In this document: positions 10,850 through 21,875 of the stretch, piece by piece | How the letters are laid out: each line of letters begins with the position of its first letter | Position numbering within the stretch: the first letter of the stretch is position 1 | Assembly: GCA_930367215.1 (NCBI GenBank) | Contig: OV884059.1 | Span: 29,379,882 to 29,443,881 of the forward strand | Source: Pollenia angustigena | Lineage: Eukaryota; Arthropoda; Insecta; Diptera; Polleniidae | Length of the DNA: 64,000 bases | Direction of reading: 5' to 3' | The notes under the pieces: model-generated | Told to the model about the DNA's origin: nothing | Databases searched by the model: none | What the model saw: only the letters and a program-made list of their open reading frames with translations | Position numbers and translations under genes: made by a program

Positions 10850-12185
10850 TACAGCATTTTGATTAAGAACGTTTTCTCTTAAGGTAAAAAGAATACAAAC
10901 GAAAACATAAAGATGGTTTTACGGTATTTAATATACACATTACTTCCTATTTTATGAGTTAAAGGATCATAAAAATATCCTCACTATAGTTTCAAAGTTC
11001 TCCCTTCTTCCTCTTTCTTAACCACTCTGATTTTCTTTAGTCTGCTTTTAGGTTACACATAAACAAAAATATTTTAAATGATGGCTGTCAAATAGCCTTG
11101 TTACACTTTTTAAAGTCTCTTTATCACTCTCCCGTTTATTATGAAAAACAATTTTTTGTAGCCTGCTTTTAGGTTTGATACTGTTTGCATTATACTAAAG
11201 TTTTATTGTCATATTCATACTTACTTTCCCTAATACAGTTTTACAGCTGTTTATTTACTTTGTAATTTATTTTCTTAATCTCGCATTTATTAAGGATTTT
11301 TATTTCTGGGTTTTAAGTTTGCCTCAGAAATTTTTACAACAACATTAAAGTATTACATTGTCTCTCTCTTTAGTTATTTTTTAGCTCTGTTATGCAAAAT
11401 AAATAAAAATTTTTATTGTGAAAATTTTATGGTTTTTTTTCCACATTTTTTGACAACAAAAAAATCCATCATTCTAAAATGTTGCAAATGTACTTAAAAT
11501 GTATAAGCAAGAAATTAATTTCTGCAGCTGCTTAAACGCTGCTTTGGGTTCTTAATTTAATGCAGTTTTACAATCCAGTGTAAAATTTTTCATACCATCT
11601 CCTAAAAACATAACACGACGAATTTTTATTTTGTAAATTTATTTTAAACGATATCAAATAAAAAAAAGATGGGCATTGGCGCTGGGTATCGAAAAGGTAC
11701 CACTGTAGAGCCCAAGTGAGCTGTCTGTAGATGACTATCCAAGGAACCTTACCTAACCTATGATTGTGTATACATACACAAATATGTTTAATTTTAGGCA
11801 ACGAATATTCTTAACCAAAAATTCGTCGTTGTGTTAGTCTATTATCACGCAGCATAATTTCTGATTTGGGCAATAATCATTAATTTTGCTGGGTTGTGTA
11901 GTTAATTTTGCAATTAAAGCTAAAACATCTAGAACATTCTCGTATTAACCTGGTAATTTTATGCAAATTAATGGGTTCCTTCTGCCAGGTACAAGCATTT
12001 GTATATACACGGATTTCCATGTATTAGTGTTAAATTACTAGTCTGAGTAAATAAAAGAGCTTTGTAGTTGTAGTCAGTGCCTGGTTATATTAAGCAACAA
12101 AGACATTAACATTTTATTTGATCTCTTGAATACTTAAACATTAACTGCCTGTTTTAAGAAAATGAAATGAAAACAACAATGTTCA
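10850..12185. other. A/T-rich non-coding stretch
   Basis: No gene or structured repeat recognised; poly(T) tracts and plain A/T-rich sequence. Confidence 0.5.
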
Positions 12186-12188
12186 GTG

Positions 12189-13382
12189 GCCATGTTCTGT
12201 AACTCTCGCGTCGAGAAACTTATCGATTGAAGTGTGTGAAATGAAACAAAAATGTTATATATTGAAACAAACAGCTGTTTTTCTCACTAAACTGTGTCTG
12301 TAACTTTTTTTGACGAGCACAAGCTGTCACATAAGGAAATTACTCGCCAATTAACAGAAAAAGTGTGTCTGTAACATTTTTGTGAGAAAAGTTCCAGCTT
12401 TGAACTGTCAAATAAATTCACGAATACAAATGGGGTGAGAACAAATTTCAACACTAAAAAACAATTAAAAATGCAAAATTCAAAGAATTATAATAATTAT
12501 ATTTTGTTCTTGGCACATTTTTTTTATTGTTTAATTATTTTGCTTTTAAAATGTTTATAAGCTCTTTTGCCAACAACAAACATTAATGTCGCACTTTACA
12601 TTATTTGGTATAGCCAACAGTTATATTTTCGCCGCCGTCGTTGAAGAATTTTCAATTGTAGTAAATTTTGACCGCCGTCAACGATATGTGTGACTGCCGC
12701 TCTCAACGTGTGCAGTTTCACATCGGCTTCGAGTGTAATATTACGACATTTATAACGTAACTACGAAATCTCATTTGATAGTTTTTGACTTTTCAAGAAA
12801 CGATGGAATATTTTCGATGCGAGAAGTTATCCCTAAATGATGAAACAGAACTGAGTTTTCAACTTAAGGCAAACATGTTAACAGAGCTACCTAAACAAGA
12901 GCGGCAAGCGTTTTTTTAAACATGCAAATTCTATTGCCAATGCATTTTCAATAAAATAAAACTACCAAGCGAACTATCAAATAAGATTTTCCAGCCGGGT
13001 GGTGTTAAATTCGTGTTCTAAAGGTTTGTTTCGTATAAACTGTATGAAAATGATAAGTTTTGACATAAAACAGACGCTTGCCGCTCTTATTTAGGTAGCT
13101 CAGTAAGGCACACAATTAAAACGTCGGCAGTAACTTCAAATTCTCTCTCATTTCTTTCGTTTTTTGTTGTTCTTATTTTTCTTTGTTTACAAAATGTATG
13201 ACATTGAATGAAAGTATGGTAGCATTGTTAAGAGAATAAGTGAGAGCATTGAAAAAAACGTCCTCAAAATAAAATTGATTTTATTTTTCGACCGCATTCT
13301 CTGGCATAATTTTATGTCAAACTGTATGAAAAACATCGTTAAGCCCCAGTTCTGTTTCATCATTAAAGTTACAGAACATGGG
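12189..13382. mobile_element. Inverted-repeat element with CATGTTCTGTAAC ends
   Basis: GCCATGTTCTGTAACT (12189) faces AGTTACAGAACATGGG (13367-13382). A second, internal inverted pair is stronger: AATGATGAAACAGAACTG (12837) and GAGCTACCTAAACAAGAGCG (12884) are mirrored by AGTTCTGTTTCATCATT (13348) and CGCTCTTATTTAGGTAGCTC (13083). TCTGTAAC also repeats near 12297 and 12366. No coding capacity is seen. The most likely explanation is a foldback-type or non-autonomous DNA transposon; ends and superfamily are uncertain. Confidence 0.5.
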
Positions 13383-13922
13383 TACAGATTTCAAAAGGTT
13401 TTTGTCTTTGCTATTTTTTTTTTTATAATTTAACTTTTAATTAATCATTTGTTTCTTTTTGTCTATTAAATTAATTAAATAATTCTTTATTTTAATCTTT
13501 CCAGGTCACTTTTACAGATAATGCTATTTTGCTAAGCCCCATTTTTGTAAAGGTAAGTGTCTTGGCTAAATTAAGGTCTTAATTAAGGCAGCATTCTTTG
13601 TTTAAAAAAAATTTTAATCCATTTGCTCTCAAAAGCTTTTTAGTAAAGGCTTAATTAAAGTTCAATTTTACTAAGTAAAAATTTTTTTAACACATCGTTA
13701 GGAAAAAATATGGCCCTAAATGTTTACAACACAACGCAATGCCAAAAATTATATTGAAAGTAAAAACAAAGTCAAAAATAGTTTATAATTTTGTTTTTGC
13801 TTTCTACAGAAACTCATATTGCGTTTTCATATGTAAACGCCACAAGATATACAGCGTTTGAAAATTAAAAATTCATTATAAAATTTTTACGATATTTTAT
13901 TTTATTTTAACAATTTTATGCT

Positions 13923-14110
13923 GTTTTCTTTTCTACAAAAAAAAAAAAAATGTGACATTTTATTTAAAAAAAATTAAATTTGGTGTGTTTCTTAAAAATT
14001 TTGCTCCCGAAAAAGGTGGCTTCTTTTATTCTAAAAAACTCACCCTTTTCGGGGGCAAAATTTTTAAGAAACAGACACCAAATTGCATTTTTTTTTGTAG
14101 AAAAGAAAAC
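13923..14110. repeat. ~188-bp perfect-looking hairpin (foldback MITE candidate)
   Basis: The arm beginning GTTTTCTTTTCTAC (13923) pairs with GTAGAAAAGAAAAC (14097-14110). Towards the centre, TTTCTTAAAAATTTTGCTCC (13988) faces GGGGCAAAATTTTTAAGAAA (14051), and AAAAGGTG faces CACCCTTTT. The loop is about 25 bp of A/T-rich sequence. The 125-codon open frame across it has no recognisable domain and is not supported. Confidence 0.75.
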
Positions 14111-14921
14111 ACCATTAATTAACAAAATTATTTTTTATATGGACATTTCCACCGATAGATCCACCGAAATAAAAAAAATTTTAAAATTCTTAATTCTTGA
14201 AAAGACTTTGTTTTTTCATAATTTTACAGCGAATTTATTAAAAGTAGAAATTTTTTTATATGTATTTATTTATAACCCATTTCGAGATTTATTAATGCAA
14301 AGTCGAACAAGTGAAACTTTTCTCATTTGGATATTCCTATGGCACGTTTTGTTTTGATGAAAGTTCTTAAAGAAAGACATTTGGCATTGTATTTTTCTCT
14401 CTAAAACCTTTCAGAGGGAATAAAGAGTCAAAAAAGATTGCATAAGAAACTATGCGATGTCAAATAACTGAATTTTTTCTTTTATTATCTCATATTTCAA
14501 TGTCACATGCGACATTTAAAAAACATTTGCTATCAGTGCGTCGAAAGTAAATGCAGAAAGCTTATCAAATATTGAGAACAAACAGAGATCTTTTATAAAA
14601 TTAAGACCTTAATGAAAAATAAGAAGGTTTGTGTTCTCGGTACTTATATAAAGCTGGTCACGTGCGACATCATAAGTGTGAAAATTTAAAATTGGAATGT
14701 TTTTTTTTCATATGTAAAAGATTTATTTATGTTAATACATACATTTACTTGCAAGCAGGCGTGTTAACACCAGTATAAACGCACTGGTTCTTTCGAAATA
14801 TATTGTGTTGCTGCACTGTAGTTCTTGGTTGTAGTAATTTTTTTTTAAATTTCTTTATTAAACTTGATTTATTGAGCTTGATGTCTATTTTTTTTTGTCA
14901 AATTATTAATTTTTTCCGATA

Positions 14922-14951
14922 TTTCGCTATGCCTTTGTTTGGCTTCTTCAG
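14922..14951 (-). ncRNA. Hammerhead-ribozyme-like core of a Penelope-like relic
   Basis: Minus strand: CTGAAGA, an AGCC...GGC stem-loop, then GAAATATCGG. CTGANGA ... stem II ... GAAA is the conserved hammerhead core, which Penelope-like elements are known to carry in their terminal repeats. The same layout, including the TAT after GAAA, recurs at 34.3 kb and twice in the intact Penelope-like element. Stem II here is imperfect, so activity is doubtful. Confidence 0.55.
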
Positions 14952-15093
14952 GGAAAATTAACGGAAAATTAAATTAATTTTATTAATTTTTGATTAATTT
15001 CAATTTTTATGATTTTATGGCGAAATAAAAGTAACGAATAAAAGGATATGTAAAAAATAAAAAGACATTTGATATTTTTTCTTCAATTTCAGT

Positions 15094-15762
15094 AGGCCTA
15101 ATTTGGGTATGGTGCTTTAAAACCATGGAAGATAAGGCCATGATGGCTTTATTGCTCAATTGAATGGGAGATAAAGCCATAATGGCCTTATTGCCCAATC
15201 ATTGAGAGATAATGTCATATTTAAAATTTTGCGAAATGAGAGATATAGCCATATTTTTTTTCACAAATGAGAGATAAAACCATATTTTCTCAGAATATTG
15301 TTATGCATGGTGTAAACATTCTGTAAAAGGGAAAATCCAATTCCAATACTTTTCTTTAGTGTTTCCGAGAAAAGACATTTTTTTATTCTTGTGACGCAAG
15401 CAGGAAAACTTTATTCAGCGAAGCCACCTGCCGTGTCCTACTGGAGGAAAAAACCCCTAAGCGCGGCCGCAGGCCGCCACGCAGAAAAACTTTAGTATGC
15501 GAAGCCAGATTTAAATACTTGACTTTAGTGTTTCCGGAAGTGAAAACTATTAATCAATGTAAAATGCAAAAGTTCTTCAAAACTAAAATGAGAGAAAAAG
15601 CCATTTTTTAATATCGCTAATGTGAGCTAAGGCCATGATGGCTTTATCTCCCATTCAAATGAACAAAAAAAATAAAAGACTTTATCTCCCTTTTGAATGA
15701 GAGATAAAGCCATCATGGCCTTATCTCCTATGGTTTTAAAGCACCCCACCCTAATTTGCAGA
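15094..15762. mobile_element. Inverted-repeat element built of GATAAAGCCAT palindromes
   Basis: The left end CCTAATTTGGGTATGGTGC and GCTTTAAAACCATGGAAGAT is mirrored by the right end (15703-15760), giving arms of about 60 bp. Just inside both ends are copies of GATAAGGCCATGATGGCTTT and relatives: GAGATAAAGCCAT, CATAATGGCCTTAT and GGCTTTATCTCCCATTC occur at about 15131, 15170, 15208, 15242, 15262, 15628, 15674 and 15706. The words are near-palindromic around GCCATNATGGC. Nothing in it codes. The middle (15380-15500) holds two AAGCAGGAAAACTTTA/ACGCAGAAAAACTTTA-like segments. Superfamily unknown. Confidence 0.7.
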
Positions 15763-15811
15763 AAGAATCACATATAGAAATGTACATATATACGTTTATA
15801 GTATGTAGATA

Positions 15812-16634
15812 CAGTGCACTCACGATAATATGAACTAATTAAAACAAAGCCAGGTTCACATTTCCCTTTAAAAATGTTTTTTCCATAAAAATAAAAGTTT
15901 ATAATGTTAAAGTTTTTTTTTTATTTATTGTTCATTGGATTTAAAATACTACTGAGTTTTAAAAAGGAAAAACAAACTTAAAGTTATACGAAAAAGTCTG
16001 CGATTTTCTTTCGTTCAATCAGTTTAAAAACGCCCCGCTCTCTTAAAAAGCTCCAGATATTTGCCGTGTCCGCTAACAGTGATCTTTTTGCATCTCATTT
16101 ATAAAAACCATCGGTGCATGCAATTTCCATTTTTTGGGTTTTCGGAAGACCGCACATTTTTCTTTTTCAAAGTCAAATAAACATATTGTTAGAACATTAA
16201 AAATAAAAAAAAAAACCGATTTATTCGCTAAAATTTCTGATTTTTCTTTTTTAAGTTCAAAACTTATGCTTTTTTAATTCATATGTTAGAACTTTTCACG
16301 TTCAAATTATATTTAAAAATTTATATAGAATTCCATGTTAATGTGGGAACTAACCTGAAAGTGCATGTAAAACATTTTGATTAACAACTGAAGACAATTG
16401 TAAAGCAATAGCTAGGGAAATCCCCAGGTTAATATGCAGTTGAATCAAAATTGATTATAATTTTAACACTGTGTAGGCAGATAAAAACCGTTAAAAAAAT
16501 ACAACTATAAGTTTTTCATATTTCAAAGCTTTTGCACAAGTTCATATTTTTAAGAGTAGTCCAAGGAAGAAAATAAGTGTTCATATTTTGGGATGTCCAT
16601 ATATTAGGGGGTTCATACTATCGCCAGTGCACTG
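15812..16634. mobile_element. TA-flanked inverted-repeat element (Tc1/mariner/pogo type)
   Basis: CAGTGCACTCACGATAATAT (15812) and, at the other end, reverse-complemented CAGTGCACTGGCGATAGTAT (up to 16634), each flanked by TA (15810-15811 and 16635-16636). ATGAAC follows on both sides. The TA duplication and CAGTG start fit the Tc1/mariner/pogo superfamily. The 823-bp interior has only a possible decayed transposase on the minus strand (around 16010-16160) with no motif I would rely on. Confidence 0.7.
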
Positions 16635-16795
16635 TATAAAGATTTATTTTTCTAGTTAAGAAAATTTCGAAATTCGGCCACCGGGCGAACTTTGAGTATT
16701 TCTGTTTATTTAAAAACATTATGACTAAGCTCGTTTATATATAATTTCGCAAAAAAGGGCCAAAAATAACATAAATATAATGATGGCAGAAAATG

Positions 16796-16840
16796 TCACG
16801 TGCGACAGGTCACATGCGACAGGTCACATGCGACAATAAT
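16796..16840. repeat. Short tandem repeat of AGGTCACATGCGAC
   Basis: Three consecutive copies of GTCAC(G/A)TGCGACA, the last two 14 bp apart. Related single copies occur at about 14506 and 14656, and a degenerate one, inverted, at about 34748. Confidence 0.8.
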
Positions 16841-17133
16841 TAAAACTAATTTAATAAAAGTATAAATCATTTTTAAATTTTTTTTTTAATCATTAGTCGC
16901 ACTATTACATTTTGCCTAGGGTTTCGCTGAAATAGACGTTTGAATTGTCAGCCGCGACAACCAATTCTGTTTTTATCACTTGCGTAGGCCTTGTTTTTTT
17001 TTTTTGCAATAGTCCTAAAAAAGGGAAAAAATTTATCAATATAAAAAATAGCTCTCATTATAGAGCTAATTAAGAGGTATAATATACGTATATACGGTAT
17101 ATACGACGGTCACGTTCGAAATGATAGAAAAGC

Positions 17134-17135
<2 letters not shown>

Positions 17136-17190
<55 letters not shown>
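17136..17190. repeat. (TA)n microsatellite
   Basis: About 27 uninterrupted TA units, ending exactly at the left end of the mariner at 17191. Mariners insert at TA, so the run was the target. Confidence 0.95.
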
Positions 17191-17193
<3 letters not shown>

Positions 17194-18491
17194 GGTGGTT
17201 AAATTTCAAGGGCCGATGTTGATTTTGAATAAAACACAAACTATTTAGGAAATTTTTGTAATTTTATTTTATTACGATATATTGGTATTATTCAATTATG
17301 TATGGAACAAAATATCGGCCAAATGGGCGCCGCGACCACGGCGGCACACCTCCATCCGGTCCAAATTTTCGATGACCCTGAGGCATAATGGAGGTTCTAT
17401 GCCGTTAATGTGCCGAATTATCTCATCCTTTAGCTCTTGAATTGTTGCTGGCTTATCGACGTACACCTTTTCTTTCAAATAACCCCAAAGAAAAAAGTCC
17501 AACGGTGTCAAATCACATGATCTTGGCGGCCAATTGACATCGCCATTACGTGAGATAACTCGGCCATTGAATTTGTTGCGCAAAAGAGCCATTGTTTCGT
17601 TAGCTGTGTGGCAAGTGGCACCGTCCTGCTGAAACCACATATCGTCCACATCCATATCTTCCAATTCGGGCCATAAAAAGTTCGTTATCATCTCACGATA
17701 GCGAACACCATTCACAGTAACTGCCTGACCGGCCTCATTTTGGAAAAAATACGGCCCGATGATGCCGCCAGCTCATAAACCGCACCAAACAGTCACTCTT
17801 TGTGGGTGCATTGGTTTTTCGACAATCACTCTTGGATTCTCATTCGCCCAAATGCGGCAATTCTGTTTATTGACGAATCCACTGAGGTGAAAATGTGCCT
17901 CATCACTGAAGATGATTTTCTTCGAAAATTGATCATCCACTGTTGCCATTTCTTGCCACCATTCTGCCCATTCACGACGTTTGGAATGGTCAAGAGGCTT
18001 TAGTTCTTGAGCCAATTGGCACCTTGTTAGCGTGTAAATGCAAGTCTTTATGCATAATGTTCATCAACGACGAGCGTGAGAGGTGCAATTGTTAGGCACG
18101 ACGACGAGTTGATGTGGACGGCTCTTCAGCCACACTATCGCGAACAGCAGCAATATTTCCTGCAGTACGAGCTGTACGAGCATGCACTGGTGTTCTCACA
18201 TCTTCTACAGACCCGGTTTGCTCGAATTTTTCCACGATTTTTGCGATTGTACGCACATTTGGACGATCAAATTGACCAAAAAAATCACGAAGTACACGAT
18301 ATGCATTTTGATTTGAACGCCCATTTTCATAATAAGTCTGGATAACTTTAACACGTTGTTGGATTGTGTATCTCTCCATGGTTCAAATTGAGTAAGTCTG
18401 AAATAGAGAAATGTCAAATAAAATTCGGAAAAAACTTGGCGTTTAGGTGTGGTTCACATTCAACATCGGCCCTTACAATTTAACCACCCTT
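17191..18491 (-). mobile_element. DD41D (rosa-type) mariner copy 2, near full length
   Basis: The terminal inverted repeats AAGGGTGGTTAAATT...AATTTAACCACCCTT are intact and flanked by TA on both sides. The 1,301-bp element carries one transposase gene on the minus strand. Subterminal sequences GGGCCGATGTTG (left) and CAACATCGGCCC (right) extend the inverted repeat to about 35 bp with a short gap. It is almost identical to the shorter copy at 8.8 kb, so both are recent. The right end directly abuts an inverted-repeat segment at 18492. Confidence 0.9.
17296..18379 (-). pseudogene. DD41D mariner transposase with one stop and one frameshift
   Basis: Transposase of about 360 residues that would bind the element's ends and excise it. 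ATG at 18379 (MERYTIQQR) opens a helix-turn-helix domain (VLRDFFGQFDRPNVRTIAKI, about residues 29-48). After a frameshift near 18090 the frame continues HDLHLH-like sequence, AQELKPLDHSKRREWAEWWQ, IIFSDEAHFHLSGF with catalytic D1, VTVWCGL, a TGA where tryptophan is expected (near 17773), AGGIIGPYFF, WFQQDGATCH with D2 and SCDLTPLDFFLWG with D3. D2 and D3 are separated by 41 residues, placing it in the DD41D/rosa family. All three catalytic aspartates survive. Only two lesions separate it from an intact gene, so it is a young dead copy. Confidence 0.9.
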
Positions 18492-18818
18492 TATATGTGA
18501 CAATTTCAGTTAAAAGGGACCTATGGATGAAAAAATCGATTTTTACTTTTTTGGTGATTCTTAAATTGACAATACGCTCTTCTAATGCAGCAAACCGCAG
18601 TTTTCTAACTTCATTACTTTTGTCGTAAATAAGCTTTAAAATACACCTTTGATAAGAAAAAAAATTAACTTTTTAACTTTAAAATCGTTTTTCTCCAAAA
18701 CTCATTCTTTGCCCATAAGTCCCTTTTAGCTGAAACTGTCACATATATTTAAAAATTTGGTTGTTGGTCCTTTTTAGCTGAAACTGTCACATATATTTAA
18801 AAATTTGGTTGTTGGTGC
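18490..18818. repeat. Inverted-repeat MITE (TGTGACA...TTTCAG) with a 47-bp direct duplication
   Basis: TATATGTGACAATTTCAG and AAAAGGGACCTATGG (18490-18523) are mirrored by CATAAGTCCCTTTTAGC and TGAAACTGTCACATATA (18713-18747). The right end is then duplicated directly: CTTTTAGCTGAAACTGTCAC plus ATATATTTAAAAATTTGGTT at about 18725 and again at about 18772, 47 bp apart. It is non-coding. The left arm starts at the TA next to the mariner, so the mariner landed at its edge. Confidence 0.75.
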
Positions 18819-18819
18819 C

Positions 18820-19710
18820 TTTTCAATTAAAAAAGTTATTATTGTTTTCAATATGACTATTGATTGCCGTACTTTTGTTGTTGTTGTCTTAGATATTTCA
18901 TCAATTTTGTGAATGCCACAAAATTCCAAACAATAATTCAACAAATTTAATAACGCATTGCAAACGTAAGATATTCTTGAACATTGGTTTTCATTGAAAA
19001 TAACTTGATTTTTTATTACTTTTTAATTAAACCACATAAAATTTTCATTATCAATTTTATGATTTTTTTTATAACATTTAAAAAATTTTATTTTTTTTAA
19101 ATTAATCCTTGATATAAAAAATATGTAAATAGATTTAGGTTAAGCAAGGTTTTTTGCTCCACAAATAATAAAAAAAAACCTTGTTTGGGTTTTACTACCA
19201 CCCTCATAAAATTGTCAAAACACTTCTCACACTTTTGCAGACAGATATGGGACAAGTGGTAGAACAAAAAAGAAAACTTTGCATTAAATTTGTATTAAAA
19301 TTGTGGAATACATACATTTCTTTTTATGTGTTAATTTTGCAATCACACGTTGCCTAATTACCAGAACATCTGCCTATACAGGTATTTATGCCTTCAAATA
19401 AATATTCAAATAACTTTAATGTATTTTATTATCATACATTTTTTTAATTTTAAATGTACAAAATTAACAAATACTCACACGTGCATGTAGATTTGGTTGA
19501 CAGTTAAAATGAAATAAATTTAAAAATTATTTTAACAAAGCTAATTTTATGTGTAAATTTTATAAGTTTTAGTTTTTTTTTGCAATTAAAAGTAATTTAA
19601 TTGTTTTAACTTTTATTTTTTTCGCAAAAAAAAAAATTATTTATGTAATTGTGCCATTTAAAAAATAACTAAAAAAATAAACTATAAATGTCAAAGAAAA
19701 AACTGTTTCT
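18820..19710. other. A/T-rich non-coding stretch
   Basis: No gene or clear repeat recognised. Confidence 0.5.
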
Positions 19711-19711
19711 A

Positions 19712-20638
19712 TCGGGTGATTTTTTAAGAGCTATAGGAAAGTTTAAAAAAAAAACACATAAAATTCAGAAAAATGCATAAAATCTGAAATTTGAATCGAT
19801 AGTACGGTCTATATAATTTATTGTTTGAAGATAATTTCATGCAAATGTTGACCGTGACTGCGCCTCAAATGCTCCATCCGCTTAGTCCAATTTTGGCATA
19901 CTCTTTCCAACATTTCGGCCGGTATCTCATGCACAAATGCTTCAATGTTGTCTTCCAATGCGTCAATTGAAGAGGGCATACACACATGAGCCTTAACACA
20001 GCCCCACAAAAAATAGTCTAAAGCCGTTAAATCGCACGATCTAGGCGGCAAATTAACCGTTCCCGAACGTGAAATAAAATGTTCACCGAACTCGCCTCTC
20101 AAAAGGTCCATTGTTAAGCGTGCTGTGTGGCATGTGGCACCGTCTTGTTGAAACCACATGTCATGCAAGTCAAGCTCTTGCATTTTGGGCAAAAAAAAAG
20201 TTGGATATCATCTCACGGTAGCGCTCACCATTCACAGTTACGTTACGATTCGCATCATCTTTGAAGAAGTACGGTCCAATGATGCCACCAACGCATAAAC
20301 CGCACCAAACTGTGACTTTTTCTGGATGCAATGGTAGCTCTTGCAATGCTTCTGGCTGATCTTCACTCCAAAATCGACAATTCTGCTTATTAAAGTGGGC
20401 TTCAGTGTTTCGATTAAACTGACCATAAAATGGAAGAAGCACGCGATGAACTTTCTTAACAGAGCACGCATTTTGATAATAAAATTCAATAATTTGCAAG
20501 CGTTGTTCGTTTGTAAGACGATTCGTGGTTAAATAATAGACCAAACTGAAGATGTTTGACAGTGAAACAAAACACAAAAGGTGCGTCAGCTGTTTAAACC
20601 AGTGTTGTCAAAAAGATAATAGCTAAAAAATCACCCAT
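19712..20638 (-). mobile_element. DD41D mariner, second subfamily, internally deleted
   Basis: The ends TCGGGTGATTTTTTAAGAGC and (reverse complement) ATGGGTGATTTTTTAGCTAT are flanked by TA. The ends differ from the AAGGGTGG ends of the 8.8- and 17.2-kb copies, so this is a separate subfamily. Its transposase has an internal deletion and a frameshift, so it is non-autonomous. Confidence 0.85.
19818..20536 (-). pseudogene. DD41D transposase (second subfamily), deleted and frameshifted
   Basis: The frame starts TTNRLTNEQRLQIIEFYY, with the beginning of a helix-turn-helix domain, then passes directly from FYGQFNRN to TEAHFNKQNCRFW. The rest of the DNA-binding domain and the first catalytic aspartate (normally in SDEAHF) are therefore deleted. 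VTVWCGLCVGGIIGPYFF, VNGERYREM and, after a frameshift in an A-run near 20190, MWFQQDGATCHTA (D2) and RSCDLTALDYFLWG (D3) follow. D2-D3 spacing is again 41 residues. The C-terminus ends HLHEIIFKQ. Inactive. Confidence 0.88.
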
Positions 20639-20639
20639 T

Positions 20640-21145
20640 ATTTCAATATTTAACCATTTGTACCAACAAAACTTTTTATAAGGGCCTTTTACACCGTAAC
20701 AGAGTGTATTCGCATGTGAGTGAGTATGTGAGCGCGAATGTAAGAGTGCGTTTGTTATGTTTCTGCCAATTTAAAAAAAAACTATGATAATGGTTTCTTT
20801 CACAACAATAAAAACAATTGTCTTATTCAAAAACTAAACCACTTGTTTTGTTTATTTTTTATACAAAATTTTACCCAGAATACAAATTTATTTTATGGTT
20901 ACTGTTTGTATGTACTCTTATGTTAATAATATTTACTGTGTTTACTAGTATTTAGTACAGTGCTACATAAAAGTAATTGCGAAAAGTCATATAAATTTCT
21001 TTAAAAGATGGCTGTAAACTATCGCAATTTTTTAAACTTAATCATATATACAACATGGAAATATTGAACAGCTTAAAAGCAAGTGGTCAATTTTTTTTTT
21101 TTGTTACCCACTGTTTTTTTTTTTATTTTGCCAGCCATACCTTAG
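20640..21145. other. Non-coding stretch
   Basis: Plain A/T-rich sequence with no gene recognised. Confidence 0.5.
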
Positions 21146-21246
21146 TTTTATACCCTCCACCACTAGTGGTGAATGATTGAATACTAACTTAGTCACTCGG
21201 TATGAAATTTATTTTTAATATTCATCTCAGGTCCCATAAAGTACAC

Positions 21247-21775
21247 ATGAGGGGCTTAAAGCACAAGGGGTTTAAGTGCCTTTTCCTAAAATTGAGTTTA
21301 CATATGAGGGGCTTAAAGCACAAGGGGTTCAAGTGACTTATTTTAAATAATGAGACAGAAAATGTTGTTTCGCTTGTGCTCCAAGCGTAGCAGGTATTTT
21401 AATGTCAAGTGCTTGAATTGTTCATTATATCTAGCGTCCGGATGAGAATCCTACATTCACTTCTTGTGCTCTGAACAACTTCTCCGAACTATACCTATAA
21501 TTCCATATGTAAACTAATTTTTAGAAAAAGGCACTTAAACCCCTTGAGCTCTAAGCCCCTCATATGGAATTATAGGTGAAGTTCGGAGAAGTTGTTGAGA
21601 GCACAAGAGGTGAATGCTGGATTCTTATCCGGACGCTAGATATGGTGAACAATTCAAGCACTTGACATAAAAATACCTGCTTCGCTTGGAGCACAAGCGA
21701 AACAATCGCTTTTGTCTCAATTTTCAACATTGGTCACTTGAACCCCTTGTGCTGTTAGCCCCTCATATATTCTGA
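21247..21775. mobile_element. Foldback element with ATGAGGGGCTTAAAGC arms, nested
   Basis: A large hairpin: CATATGAGGGGCTTAAAGCA (21300) pairs with the sequence ending at about 21772. Inside, TGCTCCAAGCGTAGCAGG faces CCTGCTTCGCTTGGAGCA, TCTAGCGTCCGGATGAGAAT faces ATTCTTATCCGGACGCTAGA, and ACTTCTCCGAACTATACC faces GGTGAAGTTCGGAGAAGT. Arms are about 200-230 bp. A further copy of the end unit (21247-21307) is inverted relative to the central unit at 21506-21567. It interrupts the DINE-like element just after CCATAAAGTA. Confidence 0.8.
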
Positions 21776-21875
21776 GTCTTTGGCTTATTATAAGTTGATG
21801 AAGCCATGTCCGTCTGTCAGTCAGTCAGTCCGTCTATTAAAACACGCTTACTTTCGAAAGACTTAACAGGGGCCC

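Noticed and set aside
13980..14357. 125-codon plus-strand open frame
   Set aside because: It runs through a hairpin and A/T-rich DNA and contains no recognisable domain.
18076..18345. 89-codon plus-strand open frame
   Set aside because: Antisense shadow of the mariner transposase DNA-binding domain.
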